Shown: piece by piece, positions 6,809 through 13,949 of the stretch
Layout: every line of letters begins with the position of its first letter
Numbering within the stretch: the first letter of the stretch is position 1
DNA from: an uncultured Erysipelotrichaceae bacterium
GTDB taxonomy: Bacteria > Bacillota_I > Bacilli_A > RF39 > UBA660
Length of the DNA: 20,208 bases
Direction: 5' to 3'
NCBI GenBank assembly: GCA_902783915.1
Contig: CACZSX010000004.1
Span: 1-20,208, forward strand
Program-made: the position numbers and the translations under genes
The notes under the pieces: model-generated
The model's input: only the letters and a program-made list of their open reading frames with translations
What the model was told of the DNA's origin: nothing
Database searches by the model: none

Positions 6809-6837
6809 ATTATAAAAAAAGAAATATTATTAAACAA
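6809..6837 (-). promoter_or_regulatory. Probable promoter of the RlmN-like gene
   Basis: TTGTTT (6832-6837), 17 bases, then TATAAT (6809-6814) on the minus strand. The -35 falls inside the terminator hairpin of the LysR gene. Transcription would start near 6802, just before the AAGGAGGT SD. Confidence 0.5.
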
Positions 6838-6847
6838 ATATCTCTTT
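6811..6847 (-). terminator. Probable rho-independent terminator of the LysR gene
   Basis: Imperfect 11-bp stem AAAGAAATATT/AATATCTCTTT (6818-6828 and 6837-6847, one mismatch), 8-base loop, followed on the minus strand by a run of seven T. It lies 22 bases after the LysR stop. Confidence 0.65.
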
Positions 6848-6869
6848 TTCATAAGGATATGAATTAAAT

Positions 6870-7745
6870 TCATAGCGCATACATTTCAATAAATTTCTTA
6901 GGTACTGTAGTTAAAAAATCTTCTATATATACGATATCTATTTCAGATTTTGGTAAACCCTTTATATTTAATGGAACACATTCATCATCTAATAAATTCT
7001 TAATTATATATCCAACACCTAGATCTTTCTTTATAAAAGATAATATTATTTCACTAGTATGTATATTTAATACATTTTTTAATTCCACTTTGTTTTTCTT
7101 AAATAATTCATCTAATCTTTTCCTATTATCTGTACCTGGTATTGGAAGTATTAGTGGATAACCAGATATATCTTTTAACGTATAATTCTTATTTATATCA
7201 CATATTTTAGTATCTTTTTTTACTGCAAAAGAGTATTCCACTTCATCTAATTTCCTTTTTTTCATTCCACCTAATACATTTATTGGTGATGTATCAATCA
7301 CAAAATCTACTTGATGAGTATCTAATAAACCTAATAATTTGGCAGTACCACCCGTAATTATAGTTATTTCTATATTTGGATATTTCTTATGAAAATCTAT
7401 TATTTTATCAAATAAAAAGAAAGCTCCAACATTAGAAGGCATGCCAATAGATAATTTACCTCTTTCTAGATTTTCTTCTTCTATCATATTTCTTTCAGCT
7501 ATTAATAAATTATTATATGATTTTTCTACAAAATATAGTAATTCTTTACCTTTATCAGTTAATCTAACACCATTTGTTTCTCTATAAAACAATTGTACAT
7601 TTAATTCGGATTCTAATTTCTTAATGGATTTACTTATTGCAGATTGCGATATATAACTATTTTCTGCGGCTTTAGTAATACTTCCACTTTTTGCAACTTC
7701 ATAAAAGTTTTTATATAAGTTTAAATTAATATTACTTTTATACAT
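6870..7745 (-). CDS. LysR-family transcriptional regulator
   Basis: About 291 residues, the usual LysR length. The N-terminal winged helix-turn-helix is clear: NFYEVAKSGSITKAAENSY, then SQSAISKSIKKLESEL and VQLFYRETNGVRLTDKG. A linker helix and a periplasmic-binding-protein-like effector domain follow from about residue 90 (GKLSIGMPSNVGAFFLFDKI to the end). The effector is not predictable. The start is chosen at ATG 7745; a GTG four codons earlier (7757) is an alternative, and the G-rich GGGTGGGTGAGAGT before the ATG makes a poor SD either way. LysR proteins often control a neighbour; the adjacent RlmN-like gene and the MFS gene with its dyad are candidates. The gene has its own terminator. 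A perfect palindrome lies just upstream, possibly an autoregulatory site. Confidence 0.92.
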   Translation of the reverse strand: MYKSNINLNLYKNFYEVAKSGSITKAAENSYISQSAISKSIKKLESELNVQLFYRETNGVRLTDKGKELLYFVEKSYNNLLIAERNMIEEENLERGKLSIGMPSNVGAFFLFDKIIDFHKKYPNIEITIITGGTAKLLGLLDTHQVDFVIDTSPINVLGGMKKRKLDEVEYSFAVKKDTKICDINKNYTLKDISGYPLILPIPGTDNRKRLDELFKKNKVELKNVLNIHTSEIILSFIKKDLGVGYIIKNLLDDECVPLNIKGLPKSEIDIVYIEDFLTTVPKKFIEMYAL

Positions 7746-7764
7746 ACTCTCACCCACCCATATA

Positions 7765-7787
7765 ATAAAAACTAACGTACGTTAGTT
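7765..7787 (-). terminator. 18-bp perfect palindrome: terminator of tRNA-Leu or LysR operator
   Basis: AACTAACGTACGTTAGTT at 7770-7787 is a perfect palindrome. On the minus strand it is followed by TTTATTAT, so a 7-bp stem with a GTAC loop and a short T run could end the tRNA transcript 9 bases after its CCA. It equally lies in the promoter region of the LysR gene, and its perfect symmetry would suit a protein dimer. Both uses may apply. Confidence 0.5.
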
Positions 7788-7795
7788 ATTTTAAA

Positions 7796-7879
7796 TGGTG
7801 CGAGAGATGGGAATCGAACCCACACGGCAAAGCCAAAGGTGTTTGAGACCTTCGCGTCTACCTATTCCGCCACTCTCGC
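7796..7879 (-). tRNA. trnL: tRNA-Leu (anticodon CAA)
   Basis: An 84-nt class II tRNA reading UUG. The acceptor stem GCGAGAG/CTCTCGC pairs fully, and the A discriminator and CCA end are encoded. The anticodon arm is AAGGT-CTCAAAC-ACCTT, giving CAA at 7843-7845 on the plus strand. The long variable arm has stem GGC/GCC, and the T loop is TTCGATT with a stem containing one G-U pair. It has its own promoter in the end of the AI-2E permease gene. Confidence 0.96.
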
Positions 7880-7887
7880 ATGAAGTA

Positions 7888-7916
7888 ATTATAACAAATT
7901 TAATTATTTTTTACAA
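7888..7916 (-). promoter_or_regulatory. Promoter of tRNA-Leu
   Basis: TTGTAA (7911-7916), 17 bases, TATAAT (7888-7893) on the minus strand, with TGn before the -10. Transcription should start about two bases before the mature 5' end of the tRNA, giving a very short leader. The -35 lies inside the last codons of the AI-2E permease gene. Confidence 0.75.
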
Positions 7917-8847
7917 TGTTTTTATAATTAATGATTTCAATAATTATTATCAATATTGGTAAAGATAAAATTACACCCCATACTTTAAATAAACTACCTA
8001 ATATTATCATAGTCATTATATATAGCGTCTGAGGTATTTCATTACTTTCTTTGTATATTTTAGGAGTTATAAAATATGCATCAATTTGAGGCATTATAAT
8101 AGATATTAATGATGTTAATATTAATACTTTTTTACTTATTACTGATGCAGTTATTATTGCTATAATATTTGTAAATATAGACCCTATAAAAGGTATAAAT
8201 GTATTTAATGAATTAAGTAATCCAAGTAACAAATAATTTGAATGTCCAATTATTAGAAATAATAAGGTGTATTCTATAAATTGTATTAACATTATTTTTA
8301 AATTAGCAATTAAATAGTATCTTAATTTAGAATCTATATTAATTAATAAATCATAATATTTAAATTTATTAATTATTTTTTTTATATAATTATTATTTAA
8401 TAATATACATATTGATAATATAATTATAAATAATATTTTGCCTAAGTAATTAATTATATTTTTTAATAAAAATATACTATTACTAATTAAATAATTTATT
8501 ATTTTTTCTAAATATAAATCTATATTTATATTTAATGCATACTTTGTATTTATTTTATTTATAAATAGCATTAAATTATTAAATAATTCTATAATATTAT
8601 CTATAAAATGTATATTAGAAAATATATAATATAAAAATATTATAAATATTATTATTGATATTATAAAAATAATTGTTTTTTGTTTTTTATATATTGGATA
8701 AATAATATAAGATAATACTATTGAAATAGTTAATAATGATAATAATTCTATAATATTATTTAAAACATTTAATTTGTTTAATAAATATATAATAAAAATA
8801 AAGAAGGTACTATTTAATAATATATTATTAATACCTTCTTTATTCAT
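7900..8847 (-). CDS. AI-2E family transporter (permease)
   Basis: A 315-residue integral membrane protein extremely rich in Ile, Leu and Asn (from very AT-rich codons), with about seven to eight hydrophobic segments. The C-terminal half carries the AI-2E exporter family (PF01594) pattern: FIPFIGSIFTNIIAIITASV, then QIDAYFITPKIYKES and LGSLFKVWGVILSLPIL. The family is named for autoinducer-2 export but is broad, and some members act as Na+/H+ antiporters, so the cargo is unknown. The N-terminal half is less conserved. Its ATG shares one base with the dtd stop (TAATG), so it is the last gene of the comN-rel-dtd operon and probably translated by coupling. No terminator is seen before tRNA-Leu 20 bases on. 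Confidence 0.83.
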   Translation of the reverse strand: MNKEGINNILLNSTFFIFIIYLLNKLNVLNNIIELLSLLTISIVLSYIIYPIYKKQKTIIFIISIIIFIIFLYYIFSNIHFIDNIIELFNNLMLFINKINTKYALNINIDLYLEKIINYLISNSIFLLKNIINYLGKILFIIILSICILLNNNYIKKIINKFKYYDLLINIDSKLRYYLIANLKIMLIQFIEYTLLFLIIGHSNYLLLGLLNSLNTFIPFIGSIFTNIIAIITASVISKKVLILTSLISIIMPQIDAYFITPKIYKESNEIPQTLYIMTMIILGSLFKVWGVILSLPILIIIIEIINYKNIVKNN

Positions 8848-9293
8848 TATCTCACCTTACTATCTATTATTATAGTAACAGGTCCATCATTTCTTATATG
8901 TACATCCATTTCTGCTCCAAATATTCCAGTTTGTACATCTATATCATTTTCTTTTAATTTATTATTAAATTCTTCATATAGTTTTATAGCAAATTCACCT
9001 TTCATAGCATTCACATATGATGGTCTATTACCCTTAGTAGTATCTGCATACAAAGTAAATTGTGATATTGATAATATTTTTCCATTTATATCTTTTACTG
9101 ATAAATTCATTACTCCATTTTCATCATCAAATATTCTAAGCCCCACTACTTTTTTAACTATGTAATTAATATCTTCTATAGTATCACCATCAGTAAATCC
9201 TGCTAATATTACTAATCCTTTATCTATACTTCCAGTAATTTCATTATTTACTGATACATATGATTCTAAGCTTCTTTGAACTACTACTCTCAT
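8847..9293 (-). CDS. dtd: D-aminoacyl-tRNA deacylase
   Basis: A 148-residue cytosolic enzyme that removes D-amino acids (and Gly from tRNA-Ala) from mischarged tRNA. Both signature motifs are intact: SQFTL (77-81) and NDGPVT (135-140), whose Gly-cis-Pro pair lines the active site. The stretch GIFGAEMDVHIRNDGPVT at the end is typical, and length is standard. The start overlaps the rel stop as ATGA (9290-9293), and the end overlaps the next start, so the three genes are translationally coupled. The rel-dtd pair is the same as in Bacillus and other Firmicutes. Confidence 0.97.
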   Translation of the reverse strand: MRVVVQRSLESYVSVNNEITGSIDKGLVILAGFTDGDTIEDINYIVKKVVGLRIFDDENGVMNLSVKDINGKILSISQFTLYADTTKGNRPSYVNAMKGEFAIKLYEEFNNKLKENDIDVQTGIFGAEMDVHIRNDGPVTIIIDSKVR

Positions 9294-11446
9294 TGTATTA
9301 ACCTCTCTACTTCTATTATTTCAGGCATTTGGTATAAATCTTTTAAAAAACTATTTAACTTTGTAACATTTTCTACTATTACCAATAAATTATATGTTTG
9401 ATAATCAGAATTATTAATAAGATTTATGGATTGAACTGTTACATTATGTGATGATGCCTTACTTATTATATCAACAAGCACATTATTCTTTTTATTTATC
9501 TTTATTATTACAGATGTACTATATTTATTAGTTGTATTAGGATTCCATTCAATAGGTATTATTCTATCTTCTACATCTATAATATTATGACAATTACATC
9601 TATGCACTACTATACCATTACCTCTTGTAATATATCCTATTACCTCATCTCCATTAACAGGTTTACAACAATTAGCAAGAGTTACTTTTATTTCATCCAT
9701 ACCACCTACTATGATATCATTTTTTACATTTGGTAGTATGTTCATATTATTAATCTTATTAAGTATTAATTCATCTTTAGATTTAGTTTCTTTATTAATA
9801 GTATTTACTACTGATAATGGATTATATTTACCATTACCAACACTTAAATATAAATCATCTATTGTTTCTTCACTAAATTCATTTAATATATCTTCAATAT
9901 GATCATTAAAATCTGTAAATGGAATTTTTAATTTCCTTAATTCTTTTTCAATTAATTCCTGACCTTTCTTAATGTTTTCCGTTTTATCTATTTTAGTATA
10001 AAAGCCTTTTATTCTATTTCTTGCCTGAGAAGTATAAACAATATTAATCCATTCTTTACTAGGACCTTTAGAATTTTTATTAATATTTATTTTTACTATG
10101 TCGCCATCTTTTAATTTATAATCTAGAGGTACTATACTATCATTTACCATAGCACCAACCATTTTATCACCAATATTTGTATGTACTTTATATGCAAAAT
10201 CTATTGGTGTACTGCCTAGTGGAAGTTCAATTACATCACCTTTTGGTGTATATACATAAATATCTTTATCAAGAGCTTCTTTTTTTACATTATTTACAAA
10301 ATCTTCATCCGTTTCAGCTTCAGATTTATTATTTTCAATTATATTCCTAAACATCTGGAGTTTTTGCTCCATAACATTCTTTATAGCTTCTTTTTCATCA
10401 ATTTTTTCTTTATAAGCCCAATGTGATGCAATGCCGTATTCAGCTATTTTATCCATTTCATAAGTTCGTATTTGAACCTCATATAATTTTCCGCCTATGC
10501 CAAATATAGTTGTATGAAGAGATTGATACATATTTTCTTTAGGCATTGCTATATAATCTTTAAATCTTTTAGATAAAGGTTTATATTTTGAATGAATAAG
10601 TCCAAGTGTTAGATAACATTCACTTTCTGTATTAACGTATACTCTAAGCGCTAAAATATCGTATATTTCTTCAAATTTTTTGCCATTCTGCATCTTATTA
10701 TAAATACTATAAATACTTTTACTTCTACCCTTTATTTCATGTTTAATATTATGTTCATCAAGTAAATTTGATATGCTTTCTTTCATTTCTAAGATTGCAC
10801 TATCTCTTTCGATTTTAGTATTATTAAGTCTAGTAACTATATCATAATATACATCTGGTTTATAATACCTTAATGATATATCTTCTAATTCACTTTTTAT
10901 ATAATGTATTCCAAGACGATGTGCAATAGGTGCTAAAATTTCTAATGTTTCTCTTGCCTTTTCTTTCCTACTTTCTTCAGGTATTGCATACAATGTTTTC
11001 ATATTATGAAGTCTATCAGCAAGTTTAATAATTATTACTCTAACATCTTCACAAAGACCTACTAATATCTTTTTATAATAATTTATTTGATATTCTGAAT
11101 CAGCAGATAAAGATAAATTATTAATTCTAGTAACTTCTTTTACTAAAGTAGCAATATTATCACCAAAGTTTTCTTTCAATTCTTCATATGTAATATTGTC
11201 AGTTCTTGTTACATCATGAAGTAATGCTGCACAAAGTGTTTCATAATCAGAATGTATTTTAGTTAAAATATATGTAACATTTAATGGATGATTTATATAA
11301 TCTTCACCTGTATTCCTTTTTTCACCACTATGAATTTTATTTGCATAATTATAAGCTTTTTCTATCATTTCTAGTTCAGATTCATCGGTAATATATAACT
11401 TACAAGCACTAAAAAAACTTTCAAATGTTATACTTTCTTCTTCCAT
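9290..11446 (-). CDS. rel: RelA/SpoT (p)ppGpp synthetase, hydrolase site altered
   Basis: A 718-residue long RSH enzyme making, and usually also breaking, the alarmone (p)ppGpp. Domains in order: HD hydrolase (about 25-155), synthetase (about 220-345, with R241, K243, K251, RFKD 294-297 and E323 in EVQIRT), TGS (about 394-455), a Cys-containing zinc-finger-like segment (ANCCKPVNGDEVIGY, then HRCNCHN) and a C-terminal ACT domain. In the hydrolase domain R44, H53, H77, D78, D144 and N148 match the Streptococcus Rel residues even in number. The E81-D82 pair needed for hydrolysis is R81-T82 here (HDVTRTD instead of HDVVEDT). Hydrolysis may thus be weak or lost, while synthesis should be intact. 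ATG 11446 has AGGAGGAATT just before it, lying over the comN stop. It is cotranscribed with comN and dtd. Confidence 0.96.
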   Translation of the reverse strand: MEEESITFESFFSACKLYITDESELEMIEKAYNYANKIHSGEKRNTGEDYINHPLNVTYILTKIHSDYETLCAALLHDVTRTDNITYEELKENFGDNIATLVKEVTRINNLSLSADSEYQINYYKKILVGLCEDVRVIIIKLADRLHNMKTLYAIPEESRKEKARETLEILAPIAHRLGIHYIKSELEDISLRYYKPDVYYDIVTRLNNTKIERDSAILEMKESISNLLDEHNIKHEIKGRSKSIYSIYNKMQNGKKFEEIYDILALRVYVNTESECYLTLGLIHSKYKPLSKRFKDYIAMPKENMYQSLHTTIFGIGGKLYEVQIRTYEMDKIAEYGIASHWAYKEKIDEKEAIKNVMEQKLQMFRNIIENNKSEAETDEDFVNNVKKEALDKDIYVYTPKGDVIELPLGSTPIDFAYKVHTNIGDKMVGAMVNDSIVPLDYKLKDGDIVKININKNSKGPSKEWINIVYTSQARNRIKGFYTKIDKTENIKKGQELIEKELRKLKIPFTDFNDHIEDILNEFSEETIDDLYLSVGNGKYNPLSVVNTINKETKSKDELILNKINNMNILPNVKNDIIVGGMDEIKVTLANCCKPVNGDEVIGYITRGNGIVVHRCNCHNIIDVEDRIIPIEWNPNTTNKYSTSVIIKINKKNNVLVDIISKASSHNVTVQSINLINNSDYQTYNLLVIVENVTKLNSFLKDLYQMPEIIEVERLIQ

Positions 11447-11454
11447 AATTCCTC

Positions 11455-11745
11455 CTATATATCTAAAATTTCAGTATCTTCTAAATTTGGCTCTCTAGCC
11501 TCATTAGATACTTTATTTATTAAATAGTTGTTAATACTATCTACATCTACAGAAAATATATCTTCTACCATTTCACATAAAGTAAGTTCTTTACTTTTAG
11601 TCCACTTCTTATCAGTTAAATAATTCCATATATCTGCTTCTTTTATATTTTTATAGCCAATCTTATTAAACTCACTACACTTAGAAATAAGTGCCGGTTT
11701 AATTCTATCATATAACTCTTGTAGTGATTTAAATTCATAATCCAT
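11455..11745 (-). CDS. comN: ComN-like post-transcriptional regulator
   Basis: A 96-residue acidic protein resembling ComN (YrzD) of Bacillus subtilis. It has a short helical start (LQELYDRIKPALISKCSEF), GYKNIKEADIWNYLTDKKW, and a helix before an acidic tail. In B. subtilis ComN acts with the comE mRNA after transcription; a similar role is possible here but not shown. Synteny backs the call: in Bacillus comN lies beside spoVB and in the region of relA and dtd, and here it lies between the SpoVB-like gene (divergent) and rel. It starts at 11745 with GGTGG as SD and an extended -10 promoter 16 bases upstream, and its stop overlaps the rel SD. Confidence 0.8.
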   Translation of the reverse strand: MDYEFKSLQELYDRIKPALISKCSEFNKIGYKNIKEADIWNYLTDKKWTKSKELTLCEMVEDIFSVDVDSINNYLINKVSNEAREPNLEDTEILDI

Positions 11746-11760
11746 AATACCACCAAATTA

Positions 11761-11769
11761 ATTATATCA
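11761..11769 (-). promoter_or_regulatory. Extended -10 promoter of the comN-rel-dtd-permease operon
   Basis: TGATATAAT on the minus strand (TATAAT at 11761-11766). There is no good -35 (TCTAAA at 17 bases). Transcription would start near 11754, about 9 bases before the ATG, so the leader is minimal. Confidence 0.55.
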
Positions 11770-11822
11770 TAATATATTAAATATTTAGAACTCTTTTAAC
11801 ATATTATTTCATAGGTGAACAT

Positions 11823-13139
11823 ATGAAAAACACTTTTCTTAAATCTACAATTATATTACTAATTGGTGGTTTTATTACTAAAATATTAGGTATGATTATC
11901 AAAATAGTTACAAATAGATTATTAGGGAGTGTTGGATTAGGTATATATATGCTTATAACTCCTACATTTATGTTGCTCATAACTATTGCTCAACTAGGGT
12001 TCCCAATAGCAATTAGTAAATTAGTAGCAGAAGAAAAATTTAATAATAAAAATCTAGTGTTTTCAATAATTCCTTTTTCATTAATAATTAATTTATTAAT
12101 AATGATTACATTAATATTTCTATCTAAATATATTGGTTTAAACTTATTACATGAAAGAAGAACCATAAGAGCATTAAAAAGTATTGGATTTGTATTACCA
12201 TTTATATCTATATCTTCAATACTTAGAGGTTATTTTTTTGGCAAACAAAAAATGATCCCACATATAGTATCTAATATTACAGAAGACATAATAAGACTTA
12301 TTACATTAATTATAGGTATACCAATGTTTCTAAAACATGGCATAGAAGTAGCTGTAAGTTTCATAGTAATGTCTAATATAATTAGTGAATTAACTTCTAT
12401 ATTCGTATTATTTATATTTTTACCAAAAAATTTTAAAATTAAAAAGGATGATTTAATACCCAAAAAGAGCAATATTAAAAATATATTAGGAATAAGTATA
12501 CCAACTACAAGTAGTAGAATAATAGGAAATATCGGATATTTCTTAGAACCCGTAATAATTACTTATTTTTTACTTAGATATGGTTATTCAAATAATTATA
12601 TAGTAAATGAATATGGAATTATAAATGGATATGTAATGCCTATATTATTACTTCCATCATTTTTTACACTTGCTATTAGTCAAGCACTTATACCAATAGT
12701 AAGTAAAGCATATAGCAATAATAATATTAAATATACTAAGAAAAAAATAAGACAAGCAATTATTTTTTCAATGATAATAGGAATACCCTCTACATTAATA
12801 TTCTTTCTCATACCAGAATTACCTCTAAAATTAGTTTATAATACAACAAAAGGAATATCATATATGAAATTTTTGGCACCAATATGTTTACTATATTATT
12901 TTCAAACTCCATTATCCAGTAGTTTACAAGCAATGGGATATTCAAAAGATAGTTTAAAAGGAACATTACTCGGTGTATCTACTAAAATTATTACTTTAAT
13001 AATTGGTTGCAATCTAAAGATTGGATTATGGGGTCTTATTATATCCACTAGTATAAATATAATAATAGTAACTTTATATGATTATACTAAAATAAAAAAA
13101 TATTTAAAAAAGACTTCTAATGAAGTCTATATCTCTTAA
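11823..13139 (+). CDS. spoVB: SpoVB-like polysaccharide/lipid flippase (MOP superfamily)
   Basis: A 438-residue membrane protein with about 12-14 helices, of the SpoVB/MurJ-type lipid flippase group that moves lipid-linked cell-wall or polysaccharide precursors across the membrane. The N terminus (GGFITKILGMIIKIVTNRLL, then GSVGLGIYMLITP) and QLGFPIAISKLVAE are hallmark SpoVB blocks. In B. subtilis SpoVB is needed for spore cortex; members in non-sporing species act in the vegetative wall. AGGTGA precedes the ATG. It is the only plus-strand gene here, divergent from comN as expected from Bacillus synteny. I see only a weak -10 (TATTAT at 11802-11807). Its last 23 bases overlap the end of the convergent 110-residue gene, and no terminator of its own is seen before 13505-13528. 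Confidence 0.88.
   Translation: MKNTFLKSTIILLIGGFITKILGMIIKIVTNRLLGSVGLGIYMLITPTFMLLITIAQLGFPIAISKLVAEEKFNNKNLVFSIIPFSLIINLLIMITLIFLSKYIGLNLLHERRTIRALKSIGFVLPFISISSILRGYFFGKQKMIPHIVSNITEDIIRLITLIIGIPMFLKHGIEVAVSFIVMSNIISELTSIFVLFIFLPKNFKIKKDDLIPKKSNIKNILGISIPTTSSRIIGNIGYFLEPVIITYFLLRYGYSNNYIVNEYGIINGYVMPILLLPSFFTLAISQALIPIVSKAYSNNNIKYTKKKIRQAIIFSMIIGIPSTLIFFLIPELPLKLVYNTTKGISYMKFLAPICLLYYFQTPLSSSLQAMGYSKDSLKGTLLGVSTKIITLIIGCNLKIGLWGLIISTSINIIIVTLYDYTKIKKYLKKTSNEVYIS
13103..13128 (-). terminator. Terminator of the 110-residue gene, inside the SpoVB-like reading frame
   Basis: A 7-bp perfect stem AGACTTC/GAAGTCT (13111-13117 and 13122-13128) with a four-base loop. On the minus strand it is followed by six T, so it serves the minus-strand gene whose TAG stop (13117-13119) is in the loop. 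No T tract follows on the plus strand. Confidence 0.75.
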
Positions 13140-13449
13140 CTTTTACTTTTGGTTTTTCCTTAACATAAAGCTTTTCTTTATTAACAATTTGCATATTTAA
13201 ACCACTAATTTTTTTAATATCTGCCAAAAAATTAGCAAGTTCCATATATGCAAGTTTTCTATTAGTTAAATTATTAACTCTACCAAGGCATGAATATATT
13301 GCTTGCATACAAAAATCATATCTTTTCTGCAAATATTCAGAAGCATTAAAATATGTAGAATAATCTTTCATAACAAGATTAATCATATAAGTATAATCCC
13401 CAGTTCTATTATAATTTATACTTGTTGAATCTATTTTATACTTAAGCAT
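13117..13449 (-). CDS. Hypothetical 110-residue protein
   Basis: I do not recognise this protein. It is small and basic, with a helical middle (FNASEYLQKRYDFCMQAIYS, then RKLAYMELANFLADIKKISG) and a Lys/Arg-rich end (KEKPKVKVKRYRLH). There is no membrane segment or signal peptide. It is clearly a real gene: AAGGAGGG stands 6 bases before ATG 13449, a near-perfect sigma-A promoter lies upstream, and a terminator ends it. Its last seven codons are antisense to the end of the SpoVB-like gene. The basic tail could bind nucleic acid or membrane (guess). It is likely specific to the lineage. Confidence 0.75.
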   Translation of the reverse strand: MLKYKIDSTSINYNRTGDYTYMINLVMKDYSTYFNASEYLQKRYDFCMQAIYSCLGRVNNLTNRKLAYMELANFLADIKKISGLNMQIVNKEKLYVKEKPKVKVKRYRLH

Positions 13450-13474
13450 TATATCCCTCCTTGTGACTCATATT

Positions 13475-13502
13475 ATTATAACCTTTTTAATTTTAATGTC
13501 AA
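13475..13502 (-). promoter_or_regulatory. Strong sigma-A promoter of the 110-residue gene
   Basis: TTGACA (13497-13502), 16 bases, TATAAT (13475-13480), both perfect consensus, on the minus strand. It directly follows the terminator of the previous gene. This is one of the two best promoters in the window, so the hypothetical product may be abundant. Confidence 0.85.
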
Positions 13503-13528
13503 ATAAAAATGACTTAAAAGTCATTTTT
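13501..13528 (-). terminator. Rho-independent terminator of the 129-residue gene, perhaps bidirectional
   Basis: Near-perfect 11-bp stem AAAAATGACTT/AAGTCATTTTT (13505-13515 and 13518-13528; the inner pairs open to form a loop), with T-rich flanks on both strands. The TGA stop (13521-13523) is inside the stem. It could also stop plus-strand transcripts reading on from the SpoVB-like gene. Confidence 0.82.
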
Positions 13529-13910
13529 TTATTTTAGTTTTTTCATTTTCAAATATTGTTCCTTCAATATCTATATTATCTAATGAACCATTTATATTTA
13601 CACCAATTAATATTGCGTTTTTTAAACTTTTACCATACACATTACTTGGTATTATTGTTACATTATGTAAATTACTAAAATCCACTCCTTCACAATTAAA
13701 ATCATCAAAAGATATATCAGTAAAATCAATTCTACTAATTAAATCAAATGGTAATGCGAATGTTTTTTCAGTTCTTTCCTCATTCATATACTTAAATACT
13801 ATACTTTCTAATGTAAGAGGCGCTAAATTAGGTTTTATCACTTCTTCACTACTATTTTTAATACTATCTATTAAATAATCTCTTACTACATCTATTGTAT
13901 TCCTACCCAT
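13521..13910 (-). CDS. Hypothetical protein with pentapeptide-like repeats
   Basis: A 129-residue protein without a family I can name. The first 50 residues look helical (TIDVVRDYLIDSIKNSSEEV). From about residue 60 the sequence falls into degenerate five-residue repeats of the A(D/N)Lxx type (IDFTD-ISFDD-FNCEG-VDFSN, then LKNAI-LIGVN-INGSL), which in other proteins fold as a right-handed quadrilateral helix. There are too few repeats for a DNA-gyrase-mimic of the Qnr type. It is acidic in the middle and Lys-rich at the end, with no membrane segment. The SD is AGGAG, 5 bases before ATG 13910. It may form an operon with the membrane protein ending at 13944, 33 bases upstream. Confidence 0.65.
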   Translation of the reverse strand: MGRNTIDVVRDYLIDSIKNSSEEVIKPNLAPLTLESIVFKYMNEERTEKTFALPFDLISRIDFTDISFDDFNCEGVDFSNLHNVTIIPSNVYGKSLKNAILIGVNINGSLDNIDIEGTIFENEKTKIKK

Positions 13911-13928
13911 ATTTACTCCTATAATTTA

Positions 13929-13949
13929 AAAAATTGACTATAGTTAATT
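13929..13949 (-). terminator. Weak terminator candidate after the Asn-rich membrane protein
   Basis: Near-palindrome AATTGACTATAGTTAATT (13932-13949) over the TAA stop, followed on the minus strand by six T. The stem has one mismatch and only one G-C pair, so it would leak into the next gene. Confidence 0.35.

Noticed and set aside
7900..8847. Pseudogene or foreign DNA suggested by extreme AT content
   Set aside because: The frame is open over 315 codons, family motifs are intact, and the start is coupled to dtd; membrane proteins in such genomes are naturally Ile/Asn rich.
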